From Rhodococcus sp. 14-2470-1b (GTDB taxonomy: Bacteria > Actinomycetota > Actinomycetes > Mycobacteriales > Mycobacteriaceae), in the NCBI RefSeq assembly GCF_002259415.1, contig NZ_NPFY01000021.1, positions 1 to 55,935 on the forward strand: 55,935 bases of DNA, written 5' to 3'. The notes below the pieces were generated by a model. That model was given only the letters and a program-made list of their open reading frames with translations. It made no database searches and was not told the DNA's origin. Positions 23,752 to 37,062 of the stretch are shown in pieces; the first letter of the stretch is position 1, and the number at the start of each line of letters is the position of its first letter. Both the position numbers and the translations under genes were made by a program.

Positions 23752-26700
23752 GTGCTGGAAGGACGCATCTTGGCAGTCTCTAGCCAGACCAAGGCAGTTG
23801 TCGGAACACCGGGAGCCCCGAGGAGGGTTTCGTTCGCGAACATTCGCGAACCGTTGGAGGTACCCGGTCTCCTCGATGTACAGACGGACTCTTTCGAATG
23901 GCTGGTAGGCGCGCAGAGTTGGCGTGACCGTGCCGCCGCGCGCGGGGACAGCAATGTCTCCGGTGGTCTCGAAGACATCCTTACCGAACTTTCTCCGATC
24001 GAGGATTTCTCGGGTTCGATGTCTCTTTCCTTCTCCGACCCACGGTTCGACGAGGTCAAGGCCTCGCAGGACGAGTGCAAGGACAAGGACATGACGTACG
24101 CGGCTCCGCTGTTCGTCACTGCCGAGTTCATCAACAACAACACCGGCGAGATCAAGAGCCAGACGGTGTTCATGGGTGATTTCCCCATGATGACCGACAA
24201 GGGCACCTTCATCATCAACGGAACCGAGCGCGTCGTCGTCTCGCAGCTCGTCCGTTCGCCCGGCGTCTACTTCGATCACTCGATCGACAAGACGACGGAG
24301 AAGGACCTGCACAGCGTCAAGGTCATTCCCGGCCGCGGTGCATGGCTCGAGTTCGACGTCGACAAGCGCGACACGGTCGGTGTTCGTATCGACCGCAAGC
24401 GTCGCCAGCCCGTCACGGTGCTGCTGAAGGCTCTCGGCTGGTCCACCGAGCAGATCACGGAGCGCTTCGGCTTCTCCGAGATCCTCATGGCGACGCTCGA
24501 GAAGGACAACACCGCCGGTACCGACGAGGCTCTCCTCGACATCTACCGCAAGTTGCGTCCGGGCGAGCCGCCCACGAAGGAGTCGGCGCAGACTCTGCTG
24601 GAGAATCTGTTCTTCAAGGACAAGCGCTACGACCTCGCTCGCGTCGGCCGCTACAAGATCAACAAGAAGCTGGGCCTGAACTCGGGCCAGCCGATCGTCG
24701 CGTCGACCCTCACCGAGGAAGACATCGTCGCCACCATCGAGTACCTGGTGCGTCTGCACGCAGGTGACACCTCGATGACGGCTCCGGACGGCGTCGAGGT
24801 TCCCGTCGAGGTCGACGACATCGACCACTTCGGCAACCGTCGTCTCCGCACCGTCGGCGAGCTGATCCAGAACCAGATCCGCGTGGGCCTGTCCCGCATG
24901 GAGCGCGTCGTTCGTGAACGTATGACCACTCAGGATGTCGAGGCGATCACGCCGCAGACCCTGATCAACATTCGTCCCGTCGTCGCCGCGATCAAGGAGT
25001 TCTTCGGAACCTCCCAGCTGTCGCAGTTCATGGACCAGAACAACCCGCTGTCGGGTCTGACGCACAAGCGTCGTCTGTCGGCCCTCGGCCCCGGTGGTCT
25101 CTCGCGTGAGCGCGCAGGCCTCGAGGTTCGTGACGTTCACCCGTCGCACTACGGCCGTATGTGCCCCATCGAGACCCCTGAAGGCCCGAACATCGGCCTG
25201 ATCGGTTCGCTGTCGGTGTACGCACGGGTCAACCCGTTCGGTTTCATCGAGACGCCGTACCGCAAGGTCGTCGACGGACAGGTCACCGACGACGTCGATT
25301 ACCTGACTGCGGACGAAGAGGATCGCCACACGCTCGCGCAGGCCAACTCGCCTGTAGACGCAAGCGGGCACTTCACCGAGGACAAGATTCTCGTCCGTCG
25401 TAAGGGTGGAGAGGTCGAGTTCGTCTCGTCCTCGGACATCGACTACATGGACGTGTCGCCTCGCCAGATGGTGTCGGTCGCAACCGCGATGATTCCGTTC
25501 CTCGAGCACGACGACGCCAACCGTGCCCTGATGGGCGCGAACATGCAGCGTCAGGCTGTGCCGCTGGTGCGGAGCGAGTCGCCGATCGTCGGAACGGGCA
25601 TGGAACTGCGTGCTGCCGTCGACGCCGGTGACGTCGTCATCACCGAGAAGACCGGTGTCGTCGAGGAGGTCTCCGCGGACTACGTCACGGTCATGGCCGA
25701 CGACGGAAGCCGCAAGACCTACCGCATGCGCAAGTTCGCGCGCTCCAACCAGGGCACCTGCGCCAACCAGCGTCCGATCGTGGACGAGGGTCAGCGCGTC
25801 GAGTCCGGTCAGGTCCTCGCCGACGGCCCGTGCACCGAGAACGGTGAGATGGCGCTCGGCAAGAACCTGCTGCTCGCGATCATGCCGTGGGAAGGCCACA
25901 ACTACGAGGACGCGATCATTCTGTCGCAGCGCCTCGTGGAAGAGGACGTCCTCACCTCGATCCACATCGAGGAGCACGAGATCGATGCCCGCGACACCAA
26001 GCTCGGTGCCGAGGAGATCACTCGCGACATCCCCAACGTCTCCGACGAGGTCCTCGCCGACCTCGACGAGCGCGGCATCATCCGTATCGGTGCCGAGGTT
26101 CGTGACGGTGACGTTCTCGTCGGAAAGGTCACGCCGAAGGGCGAGACCGAGCTGACCCCGGAAGAGCGCCTGCTGCGCGCGATCTTCGGTGAGAAGGCCC
26201 GCGAGGTTCGCGACACGTCGCTCAAGGTTCCCCACGGCGAGAGCGGAAAGGTCATCGGCATTCGCGTGTTCTCACGCGAGGACGACGACGATCTGCCTCC
26301 CGGCGTCAACGAGCTCGTTCGTGTGTACGTCGCGCAGAAGCGCAAGATCCAGGACGGCGACAAGCTCGCCGGCCGCCACGGAAACAAGGGCGTCATCGGC
26401 AAGATCCTCCCGCAGGAGGACATGCCGTTCCTGCCCGACGGCACCCCGATCGACATCATCCTGAACACCCACGGTGTTCCGCGTCGTATGAACATCGGTC
26501 AGGTTCTCGAGACGCACCTGGGATGGATCGGCAAGACCGGTTGGAACGTCCAGATCGCCACCGACGGCACGAAGCCCGATTGGGCCGAGCGCCTGCCGGA
26601 GGAGATGCTGGCTGCTCCTGCCGACAGCAACATCGCCACCCCGGTGTTCGACGGCGCCAAGGAGCACCAGCTCGCTGGTCTGCTCGAGAGCACGATCCCC

Positions 26701-27258
26701 AACCGTGACGGCGTGCAGATGGTCGGCCCGGACGGAAAGGCCACGTTGTTCGACGGTCGTTCCGGTGAGCCGTTCCCGTACCCGGTGTCGGTGGGCTACA
26801 TGTACATCATCAAGCTGCACCACTTGGTCGACGACAAGATCCACGCTCGTTCGACCGGGCCGTACTCGATGATCACGCAGCAGCCCCTCGGTGGTAAGGC
26901 TCAGTTCGGTGGTCAGCGCTTCGGTGAGATGGAGTGCTGGGCAATGCAGGCGTACGGCGCTGCCTACACGCTGCAGGAGCTCCTCACCATCAAGTCGGAC
27001 GACGTCGTCGGCCGCGTGAAGGTGTACGAGGCCATCGTCAAGGGCGAGAACATCCCGGAGCCCGGTATCCCCGAGTCCTTCAAGGTGCTCCTCAAGGAGC
27101 TCCAGTCGCTGTGCCTCAACGTGGAGGTGCTGTCCTCGGACGGTGCAGCCATCACGATGGCAGACGGCGACGACGAGGACCTCGAGCGTGCCGCAGCCAA
27201 CCTGGGAATCAACCTCTCCCGCAACGAAGCTGCCACCGTCGACGACCTCGCGCAGTAG
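23752..27258 (+). CDS. rpoB: DNA-directed RNA polymerase subunit beta
   Basis: A 1168-residue RNA polymerase beta subunit, clear over its whole length. The rifampicin region (nt about 25006-25104, residues 419-451) reads [13 protein letters not shown] and [13 protein letters not shown], identical to drug-sensitive mycobacteria; Ser443 here corresponds to M. tuberculosis Ser450. [16 protein letters not shown] and [18 protein letters not shown] are the usual active-centre and clamp elements. The coordinates use GTG 23752. A TTG at 23770 is preceded by GGAAGGA at good spacing and matches the mycobacterial start as I recall it, so it may be the real one and would make the protein six residues shorter. 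It is followed by rpoC after 116 bp. Confidence 0.97.
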   Translation: MLEGRILAVSSQTKAVVGTPGAPRRVSFANIREPLEVPGLLDVQTDSFEWLVGAQSWRDRAAARGDSNVSGGLEDILTELSPIEDFSGSMSLSFSDPRFDEVKASQDECKDKDMTYAAPLFVTAEFINNNTGEIKSQTVFMGDFPMMTDKGTFIINGTERVVVSQLVRSPGVYFDHSIDKTTEKDLHSVKVIPGRGAWLEFDVDKRDTVGVRIDRKRRQPVTVLLKALGWSTEQITERFGFSEILMATLEKDNTAGTDEALLDIYRKLRPGEPPTKESAQTLLENLFFKDKRYDLARVGRYKINKKLGLNSGQPIVASTLTEEDIVATIEYLVRLHAGDTSMTAPDGVEVPVEVDDIDHFGNRRLRTVGELIQNQIRVGLSRMERVVRERMTTQDVEAITPQTLINIRPVVAAIKEFFGTSQLSQFMDQNNPLSGLTHKRRLSALGPGGLSRERAGLEVRDVHPSHYGRMCPIETPEGPNIGLIGSLSVYARVNPFGFIETPYRKVVDGQVTDDVDYLTADEEDRHTLAQANSPVDASGHFTEDKILVRRKGGEVEFVSSSDIDYMDVSPRQMVSVATAMIPFLEHDDANRALMGANMQRQAVPLVRSESPIVGTGMELRAAVDAGDVVITEKTGVVEEVSADYVTVMADDGSRKTYRMRKFARSNQGTCANQRPIVDEGQRVESGQVLADGPCTENGEMALGKNLLLAIMPWEGHNYEDAIILSQRLVEEDVLTSIHIEEHEIDARDTKLGAEEITRDIPNVSDEVLADLDERGIIRIGAEVRDGDVLVGKVTPKGETELTPEERLLRAIFGEKAREVRDTSLKVPHGESGKVIGIRVFSREDDDDLPPGVNELVRVYVAQKRKIQDGDKLAGRHGNKGVIGKILPQEDMPFLPDGTPIDIILNTHGVPRRMNIGQVLETHLGWIGKTGWNVQIATDGTKPDWAERLPEEMLAAPADSNIATPVFDGAKEHQLAGLLESTIPNRDGVQMVGPDGKATLFDGRSGEPFPYPVSVGYMYIIKLHHLVDDKIHARSTGPYSMITQQPLGGKAQFGGQRFGEMECWAMQAYGAAYTLQELLTIKSDDVVGRVKVYEAIVKGENIPEPGIPESFKVLLKELQSLCLNVEVLSSDGAAITMADGDDEDLERAAANLGINLSRNEAATVDDLAQ

Positions 27259-27268
27259 ATTTCTCGGT

Positions 27269-27316
27269 CCCGTGGGCCTCACCGCACTGCCGACACGCAG
27301 CAGGTGGGCCCACGGG
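27269..27316 (+). other. Hairpin between rpoB and rpoC
   Basis: CCCGTGGGCC (27269-27278) pairs perfectly with GGCCCACGGG (27307-27316) around a 28-base loop. There is no T run, so it is unlikely to be a complete terminator. It could be an RNase processing site or mRNA stabiliser between the two cistrons. Confidence 0.55.
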
Positions 27317-27374
27317 GCGATCGACTTGATCTGATTCGCACAGCACAACACCCATCACGGGGAAAGGAAGTTAC

Positions 27375-31331
<3,957 letters not shown>

Positions 31332-31344
31332 GACTCACAGCAAG

Positions 31345-31375
31345 AGCCCCGCATCCGATTGGGTGCGGGGCTTTT
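31345..31375 (+). terminator. Rho-independent terminator of rpoBC
   Basis: AGCCCCGCATCC (31345-31356), a GATT loop and GGGTGCGGGGCT (31361-31372) form a 12-bp stem with one wobble. The plus-strand base sequence continues as CTTTTGCG, so a short T run ends the stem. Confidence 0.88.
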
Positions 31376-31384
31376 GCGTGTCCC

Positions 31385-31420
31385 CAGCCGTGTTCTCAGC
31401 CGTGTTCTCAGCCGTGTTCT
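31385..31420. repeat. 12-bp tandem repeat with repeated in-frame stop codons
   Basis: Three exact CAGCCGTGTTCT units on the plus strand. Read on the minus strand they follow the VOC gene and place TGA in the same frame at three successive positions (31422, 31410, 31398) before the repeat decays. Confidence 0.9.
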
Positions 31421-31836
31421 CAGTCGTGGTGGCAGACGGCTTCGAGATCGATGCCGTTGAGATCGCGTACGAACGAACCGTAGTAGGTCGCGTGGTACTC
31501 CGGTTGCAACCCGGGAGCCCTGAGTTCGGTGGCGCCGGCTGCGAGTGCGGCCACGTGAAACGCGTCGACCGACGCCCGGTCCGGTGCACTGAAGGCCAAG
31601 TGTGTGTGCGGACCGATCCGTGAGCCTGGTGCGTCGACAATCCAGAAGAACGGTTTCACCGCGGCCCAACCGAACGCGATCATTGCGAGCTGATCGGGTC
31701 CGACCGGCACTCGCATGATCTCGGTGACGCCCAGCGGTTCGAGGGCTGCACTGTAGAACTCCGCGCTGGCCGCGAGATCGTGAACGCCGAAGTTCAAGTG
31801 GTCGATCTGGGATCCGGTGCGATCGAGTGATGTCAT
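31420..31836 (-). CDS. VOC (glyoxalase/bleomycin resistance) superfamily protein
   Basis: A 138-residue protein of the vicinal oxygen chelate fold. The paired beta-alpha-beta modules are visible: IDHLNFGVHDLAASAEFYSAALEPLG at the start, HTHLAFSAPDRASVDAFHVAALAAG in the middle and GSFVRDLNGIDLEAVCHHD at the end. The metal positions His, His and Glu are plausible (His in DHLNF, His in HTHLAF, Glu in LEAV). The substrate is unknown; the family includes glyoxalases, dioxygenases and resistance proteins. The start MTSLDRTGSQ at 31836 is preferred over one 15 bp earlier because it places the first strand near the N-terminus. The next gene is divergent. Confidence 0.75.
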   Translation of the reverse strand: MTSLDRTGSQIDHLNFGVHDLAASAEFYSAALEPLGVTEIMRVPVGPDQLAMIAFGWAAVKPFFWIVDAPGSRIGPHTHLAFSAPDRASVDAFHVAALAAGATELRAPGLQPEYHATYYGSFVRDLNGIDLEAVCHHD

Positions 31837-31886
31837 GAGTCCAGAATGCACGGTATTGCGGACACCGACAGTCCGCGTTCATCGAA

Positions 31887-33545
31887 ATGTCGGACGCCCG
31901 ACAAGTCCAGTTCGTGCCCACGGGAGAGCCTCGGAGGATGGGGCATCGAGACGTGAACATCGGACGGGACATCTCTCTGCGAGGAGGGGCGACGAGGCGA
32001 CAGTTTCTGACGTGGAGTGCGCTGGTCGGGGCGTTGGCGTTCGCGCCGGAACTGAACCCCGCCAAGGCGAGCGCGCAGTCGGGGACGCCCAGCAGCTATC
32101 CGTTCCGGCTCGGAGTCGCGTCCGGTGATCCTCTGCCGGATTCGGTGGTGCTGTGGACGAGGCTCGCCACGGATCCGTTCGCTCCTGCCGGTGGTATGAC
32201 GCCGGGTGTGGTGCCGGTGCAGTGGCAGATCGCGGCCGACGAACGCTTCACCCGGGTGACGGCGCAGGGCGTCGAACTCGCGACGGAGTTCGACGGGTGG
32301 TCCGTCCACGTGGATGTGCGTGGCCTGGAGCCTGCGCGCGAGTACTTCTACCGGTTCCTGGTCGGCCCGCATGCCAGTCCGGTCGGTCGGACGAAGACTG
32401 CGCCGTCCGCTGGGCAGCCGCTGAGCAGGCTCGATTTCGGGTGGGCGTCGTGCCAGAAGTGGGAGGACGGGTACTTCGGTGCCTACGCGGATCTGGCGGC
32501 GTCGAACCTCGACGTCGTGTTCTTTCTCGGGGATTACATCTACGAGTACGCGATCAAGGACGAGGGCGCCCGGGCCGGTCGACCGAGGCCGGAGTCCGCG
32601 AGCCGAGAAACCATGCAGCTCAGCGACTATCGCGACCGGTACGCGATGTACAAGGCCGACGAGAACTTGGCGGCAGCGCATGCGTCGGCGCCGTTCGTGT
32701 CGGCGTTCGACGATCACGAGGTGGACAACAACTGGGCTTCGCAGATCAGTCAGGACAATGACGATCCGGTGTTGTTCCTGAACAGGAGGGCTGATGCGTT
32801 CAAGGCGTGGTGGGAGAACACTCCGGTGCGGGCGAATCTGAAGCCGCAGGGCCCGGACATGAAGGTCTACCGCCGTTTGAGTTTCGGTGACCTCGTGGAT
32901 TTCTCGGTGTTGGACACGAGGCAGTACCGCAGCGACCAGGCCAACGGAGACAAGGAACACGCGCAGAACGCGGAGACGGCCGATCCGTCGCGCACCATCA
33001 CCGGCGCCGAGCAGGAGAAGTGGATTCTCGACGGTTTCGCGTCGCCGTCGAAGTGGAATTTCCTTGCGCACCAGACGGTCATCTCGGATCTAGCGCAAGG
33101 CTTGGACGGCGATCGCAAGGTCGGAATGGATCCGTGGAGCGGATACGAGGCGTCCCGTCATCGGATTCTGGACGGCGCACGGGAGCGCGGCACGACGAAT
33201 GTCGCGTCGATCGTCGGCGACATCCATCGCACGATCGTGTCGGAACTTCGGCGGGACTACCAGGATCAGGCGTCTCCGGTGGTGGGTGTCGAGATCGCGA
33301 CGACGTCGATCGCGTCGGGCAAGGACGGTGCCGACGTGGACACGACGGGTGCGGCCATCGCGAACGGCTCGCCCCACGTGAAGTACGGCAATGCGCGTCG
33401 CGGTTATCTGCGGTCGACGCTCACTCCGGACGAATGGCGTTCGGAGGTAAGGGTTCTCGACGCGGTGTCGAGGCCGGGGGCTGCGGTCCGGACGGCGGCG
33501 ACGGTCACCGTTCCGGACGGTCGCCCGGAGATCCAACTGGGTTGA
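31887..33545 (+). CDS. phoD: PhoD-type alkaline phosphatase, Tat-exported
   Basis: A secreted phosphatase/phosphodiesterase of the PhoD family, up to 552 residues. A twin-arginine signal is visible (TRRQFLTWSALVGALAF, then ASA). The N-terminal Fn3-like module includes FRLGVASGDPLPDSVVLWTRL. Catalytic metal ligands are in FGWASCQKW, FLGDYIYEY, FDDHEVDNNW, AHQTVISD and VGDIHRT, the usual PhoD set. Such enzymes scavenge phosphate from organic esters outside the cell. The start is unsure: ATG 31887 lacks a ribosome site, ATG 31938 is crowded by GGAGG, and GTG 31953 would give the most typical Tat n-region. I see no Pho-box I would defend. Confidence 0.9.
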   Translation: MSDARQVQFVPTGEPRRMGHRDVNIGRDISLRGGATRRQFLTWSALVGALAFAPELNPAKASAQSGTPSSYPFRLGVASGDPLPDSVVLWTRLATDPFAPAGGMTPGVVPVQWQIAADERFTRVTAQGVELATEFDGWSVHVDVRGLEPAREYFYRFLVGPHASPVGRTKTAPSAGQPLSRLDFGWASCQKWEDGYFGAYADLAASNLDVVFFLGDYIYEYAIKDEGARAGRPRPESASRETMQLSDYRDRYAMYKADENLAAAHASAPFVSAFDDHEVDNNWASQISQDNDDPVLFLNRRADAFKAWWENTPVRANLKPQGPDMKVYRRLSFGDLVDFSVLDTRQYRSDQANGDKEHAQNAETADPSRTITGAEQEKWILDGFASPSKWNFLAHQTVISDLAQGLDGDRKVGMDPWSGYEASRHRILDGARERGTTNVASIVGDIHRTIVSELRRDYQDQASPVVGVEIATTSIASGKDGADVDTTGAAIANGSPHVKYGNARRGYLRSTLTPDEWRSEVRVLDAVSRPGAAVRTAATVTVPDGRPEIQLG

Positions 33546-33568
33546 TCGGCACGGGCGTCGGAGCCGCT

Positions 33569-35245
33569 CTACCGCCCGTCGGCGATGATCCGGGCGATGT
33601 TGCGCTCGGCCAACGCCGTGATGGTCAGTGAAGGGTTGGCGGCGCCCGTGCTGCCCGGGATGAGGGCGCCGTCGACGACGTACACGCCGTCGTGTCCCTT
33701 GACGCGGCCGTAGGAGTCGGTGACGTCGCCGATGACTGCGCCGCCGAGGGGGTGGGCGGTGAAGGTGTCGTCGACGTCGCGGGTGAACGGCTCGGCGGAG
33801 ACGACGGTGCCGCCGGCGTCGGCCATCCGGTTCTGTACTGCGCGTAGTGCTTCCACGGTGTCTCGGCTGCCGCCCTTGGGCCACGACAGTGACATCGAGT
33901 CGGTGGCCGCGTTGTAGCTGAAGTTGGCGCGCAGCGGGTCGATCGTCATACCGAGGGATCCGATGAACCCGAGATCCCACGGGACTCCGGGCACGTACCA
34001 GTTCTCGACGGTCAAGGGTAGGCCGGAGTCGTCGACGATGCGTGACGCGCACGGCGCGGCCTGCGGGACTCCCGCCGCGGGCCCGAGGGATCGGGTCATG
34101 GACGCGTCGCCGTTGGTTCCCCACCCGCGTCCGACGAATTCGTTGAGGTTGCCCAGTGCGCCGGTGGCCTGTGCGCGCAGCAACAGTTCGGTGGTGCCGA
34201 TGGATCCGGCGCCGAGTACCAGCTTGTCACACGTCAGGGTGCGCGTTTCGAGTACGTTGCCCTCGGGATCGACTCGGCGTACCTCGACGCGGTATCGGCC
34301 ACCGGATTCGGTGCCGATGGACGCGACCTCGTGGCTGTGCGCGACGAGTGCGTTGCCGGTGGCTTCGGCCTGCGGGATGTAGTTCTGGGTGAGGTCGTGC
34401 TTGGCGCCGTTGGAGTTGCCGAACGTGCTGGCGCCGACGGTTGCCGACGGGCGGGATCGACCGGCGATCTCGTCGCGGACGACGTTCCAGTTCCAGTTGC
34501 CGTCGACGGCCTCGGGAGTGAAGCCTGCTCGTCGGGCATGGTCGTCCCATGTGCGCGAGTGCGCGAAGTTGGGACTGCCCAGGATGTCGGCAGGGATCGG
34601 CGACGGCAGCAGCATCGACCGGGCTTTCGGGTACCAGGTGCCTGCCATCTCGTCGTAGGACAGGCGTCCGCCGAAGGACATGTCGAAGAATCGGCGATCC
34701 GGTGCGATGGTGACGCCGGTGTAGACGACGGAACCGCCGCCGACAGCGGCGGCGCGCCAGACCGACAGGTTCTCGAAGCGGGTGGTGTCGAGGACACCAC
34801 CGAAGTGATCGACCGGCCCGACGGGCAGTCCGGTGATGTTGGTGAACGAGCTCTGACGCCACAGGCCGCGTCCGTCGGCGGTCATGTCGGAGGTGAAGAT
34901 GTCCCGCCACGGGTCACGCGGCCACCGCAGGCCGCGTTCGAGGACGGTGACCTTGGTGCCGGACTGGGCGAGGCGCAGCGCCGCAGCGCTGGCTCCGAAG
35001 CCGGATCCGATCACGATGACGGGGGAATGGTCCGGTGGGCGAGGGGGATCGGCGAAGAGTTCGGGAACGAGGCCACGGATGGACCCGACCCCGATGGGAA
35101 TGGCACCGGCTCGGCCTGCCGAGGCCAGCGGCGGTACTGCCAATCCGACGATTCCAGCTGCCGCCAGTTGCAGCAGTTGACGTCGCTTCACGTGTGTAGC
35201 CCCCTGCAGTTCGAAAACCCTGTGTCCGTCCCGACCACCGGCCAT
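33569..35245 (-). CDS. GMC-type flavoprotein, cholesterol-oxidase-like
   Basis: A 558-residue (or 540) exported flavoprotein. A signal with KRRQLLQLAAAGIVGLAVPPLASA precedes a FAD-binding VIVIGSGFGASAAALRLAQSG, then FGGVLDTTRFENLSVWRAAAVGGGS and, near the end, HPLGGAVIGD and a GxxNPSLTITALAERN stretch. These match class I cholesterol oxidases such as Streptomyces ChoA, including the catalytic His (about 498) and Asn (about 537). It should oxidise a sterol or other 3-hydroxyl compound using oxygen. The start may be GTG 35191, which has AGGGGG eight bases upstream and gives a cleaner signal peptide, rather than ATG 35245. It converges on phoD with a 23-bp gap. Confidence 0.85.
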   Translation of the reverse strand: MAGGRDGHRVFELQGATHVKRRQLLQLAAAGIVGLAVPPLASAGRAGAIPIGVGSIRGLVPELFADPPRPPDHSPVIVIGSGFGASAAALRLAQSGTKVTVLERGLRWPRDPWRDIFTSDMTADGRGLWRQSSFTNITGLPVGPVDHFGGVLDTTRFENLSVWRAAAVGGGSVVYTGVTIAPDRRFFDMSFGGRLSYDEMAGTWYPKARSMLLPSPIPADILGSPNFAHSRTWDDHARRAGFTPEAVDGNWNWNVVRDEIAGRSRPSATVGASTFGNSNGAKHDLTQNYIPQAEATGNALVAHSHEVASIGTESGGRYRVEVRRVDPEGNVLETRTLTCDKLVLGAGSIGTTELLLRAQATGALGNLNEFVGRGWGTNGDASMTRSLGPAAGVPQAAPCASRIVDDSGLPLTVENWYVPGVPWDLGFIGSLGMTIDPLRANFSYNAATDSMSLSWPKGGSRDTVEALRAVQNRMADAGGTVVSAEPFTRDVDDTFTAHPLGGAVIGDVTDSYGRVKGHDGVYVVDGALIPGSTGAANPSLTITALAERNIARIIADGR

Positions 35246-35322
35246 TGTTCCTCATTCGGACACCGAAAAGCGACCGGATGTCCGTGACCTTGGGAAATTT
35301 CCAGATCGGCCGTGCCGGGGCG

Positions 35323-35688
35323 TCAATACTGTGGCAGCTGCTGGACGGCCCACTTGTTGCCGTCGGGGTCCGCGAAGAACACGAACTTGCCCCAGCCCAT
35401 GTCGACGACGGGGTCGATGTCGAGTCCGGCGTCGATGAGGTGTGCTCGGGCTTCCTCCGCGTCGGCGACGACCACCTGGAGGCCCTCGACGCTTCCGGGG
35501 GCGGCGTCGGTGATGCCGCGTCCGACGGCGATGGAGCAGGCGGATCCCGGGGGAGTCAGCTGCACGAACCTGATGTCCTCGGTGGGACTCGAGTCGTGAT
35601 CGGCGTTGAATCCGATCTTCACGTAGAAGTCCTTCGCGCGGTCGACGTCGGAGACGGGAATGATGACGAGTTCGAGTTTGATGTCCAT
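35323..35688 (-). CDS. VOC superfamily protein (glyoxalase-like)
   Basis: A 121-residue vicinal oxygen chelate protein. It begins MDIKLELVIIPVSDVDRAKDFYVKIGF, the usual first module of this fold, then QLTPPGSACSIAVG, LQVVVADAEEARAHLIDAG and the closing KFVFFADPDGNKWAVQQLPQ. The substrate is unknown; many small actinobacterial members are annotated as lactoylglutathione-lyase-like without proof. It lies 77 bp downstream of the flavoprotein on the same strand, and a monooxygenase starts divergently 66 bp away. An open frame extends further upstream, but the ATG at 35688 fits the family start. Confidence 0.8.
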   Translation of the reverse strand: MDIKLELVIIPVSDVDRAKDFYVKIGFNADHDSSPTEDIRFVQLTPPGSACSIAVGRGITDAAPGSVEGLQVVVADAEEARAHLIDAGLDIDPVVDMGWGKFVFFADPDGNKWAVQQLPQY

Positions 35689-35754
35689 GACGATCAGTCT
35701 GAACGTGATCGCGGACAGAAACGGTCCTCTTCGGTGACTTCGTCGTGAAGAAAT

Positions 35755-36753
35755 ATGCCCGACGCGATACTGGTTGGCGTGAAGGTGCGCGTCTCCGTTC
35801 TCGATCGTTCTCGAACCCGGCTGGGGTCGCCGGACGCTGCTGCGTTGACGGCGACGATCGAACGTGCTGTCCACGCGGAGCAGCTCGGCTTCCACCGATT
35901 CTGGGTGGCCGAGCATCACGGTGTTCCCGGTATCGCCAGCGGCGCTCCTCCGGTGCTGCTCGCGGCGATCGGAGCCAGGACGTCGACCATTCGACTCGGG
36001 TCGGGCGGGGTGATGTTGCCCAACCATCAGCCGTTCGTCGTGGCCGAGCAGTTCGCCATGCTCGAAGCGTTGTATCCAGGTCGTGTCGACGCCGGGGTCG
36101 GGCGGTCGTTGGGATTCACCGGCCCCGTGCGCGAGGCCCTCCGCACCGGCGCTGCGGATACGTTCGAGGACGATCTGGGCGAGCTACGGCGGTATCTCGA
36201 CGGGTCGGGCCCGGTGACGGTGCGGCCGGCGACGGCGGCACCCCCGCTGTTCGTACTCGCAACGGGTCAAGGTCTAGCGATCGCGGCTCGTGCCGGGTTG
36301 CCGGTGGTGGTGGGTGGACCGATCCTGAAGGGCGACGCGTCGGCGATCGAGGTGTACCGACGTCGCTTCCAGCCGTCCGAGTCCAATCCCGAACCGACCG
36401 TGATTGTTTCGCTGGACATCACCATCGCCGATACTGCCGAGCGAGCGCGTGAACTGGTTCTCCCCGAGGCCTGGGCCATGGCCCAATCCAGGCGCACCGG
36501 AGAATTTCCGCCGCTGACGCCGCCGTCGGACATCGACCTCGATTCTGCGCCGCCACGGACGCGGGAACGTGTCGAGCGATCGATCGCGGCGGGGGTCCAC
36601 GGCACACCGGACGAGGTGGCGTCGCAACTCGAGAAGCTGATCGACCGGACCGGCGCCGACGAGATCCTCGCGTCGACGTCCACGTACGACAGAGATGCCC
36701 TGTGGCACGCCGACGCCGAGCTGATTCAGCTGGTGAGTTCGCTGTCCGGATAG
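35755..36753 (+). CDS. Luciferase-like flavin-dependent monooxygenase (MsnO8 type)
   Basis: A 332-residue (or 324) bacterial-luciferase family protein. Family marks are SVLDRSR at the start, RFWVAEHHGVPGIASGAPPVLL, IRLGSGGVMLPNHQPFVVAEQFAMLEALYPGRVDAGVGR, and the final DEILASTSTYD. These enzymes use reduced flavin and oxygen on many substrates; the substrate here is unknown. ATG 35755 is the longer start, but MsnO8-type proteins usually begin immediately before the SVLD strand, so GTG 35779 (VKVRVSVLDRS) is at least as likely. It is transcribed alone, divergent from the VOC gene. Confidence 0.85.
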   Translation: MPDAILVGVKVRVSVLDRSRTRLGSPDAAALTATIERAVHAEQLGFHRFWVAEHHGVPGIASGAPPVLLAAIGARTSTIRLGSGGVMLPNHQPFVVAEQFAMLEALYPGRVDAGVGRSLGFTGPVREALRTGAADTFEDDLGELRRYLDGSGPVTVRPATAAPPLFVLATGQGLAIAARAGLPVVVGGPILKGDASAIEVYRRRFQPSESNPEPTVIVSLDITIADTAERARELVLPEAWAMAQSRRTGEFPPLTPPSDIDLDSAPPRTRERVERSIAAGVHGTPDEVASQLEKLIDRTGADEILASTSTYDRDALWHADAELIQLVSSLSG

Positions 36754-36852
36754 GCCGACCGTGCTGCGGCGGCACCGCGTCGATGCGCGCTACTGTGGGG
36801 AACACGGCATAACGGACTCGCCTCGGACGTCCGCGACACAGGGAGGTTCCCC

Positions 36853-37056
36853 ATGGCTGGCAAGAAGATCGATCGCGTTCATGCGCAGACGGCACTCGAG
36901 ACGGTTCGCGAGAACCCGGGCATCGCCCTGATCGCCGCAGCGCCTGCCCTTGTGGTGTTCGCCGTGGTGTGGTGGCTCGCCGGTTTCGGAACCGCGCTGC
37001 TGTTGTTGATTGCTCTCGGCGTCGTCGGTTTCGTGGCCGCCAAGCTCAAGAGCTGA
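36853..37056 (+). CDS. Small membrane protein of unknown function
   Basis: A 67-residue protein with a good ribosome site (GGGAGG nine bases from ATG). The first 22 residues are charged (GKKIDRVHAQTALETVREN), followed by two hydrophobic stretches, about 24-44 and 46-63, and a short basic end (AAKLKS). I do not recognise the family beyond a resemblance to small actinobacterial phage-holin-superfamily-III or DUF-type membrane proteins. It is a stand-alone gene with its own 99-bp upstream gap, and a hairpin lies 18 bp after the stop. Confidence 0.7.
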   Translation: MAGKKIDRVHAQTALETVRENPGIALIAAAPALVVFAVVWWLAGFGTALLLLIALGVVGFVAAKLKS

Positions 37057-37062
37057 CGAGCG

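Noticed and set aside
31335..31640. Frame with repeated ENTA near the VOC gene end
   Set aside because: The repeat is the 12-bp duplication read in a different frame. The VOC frame has clear homology and the terminator of rpoC occupies part of this frame.
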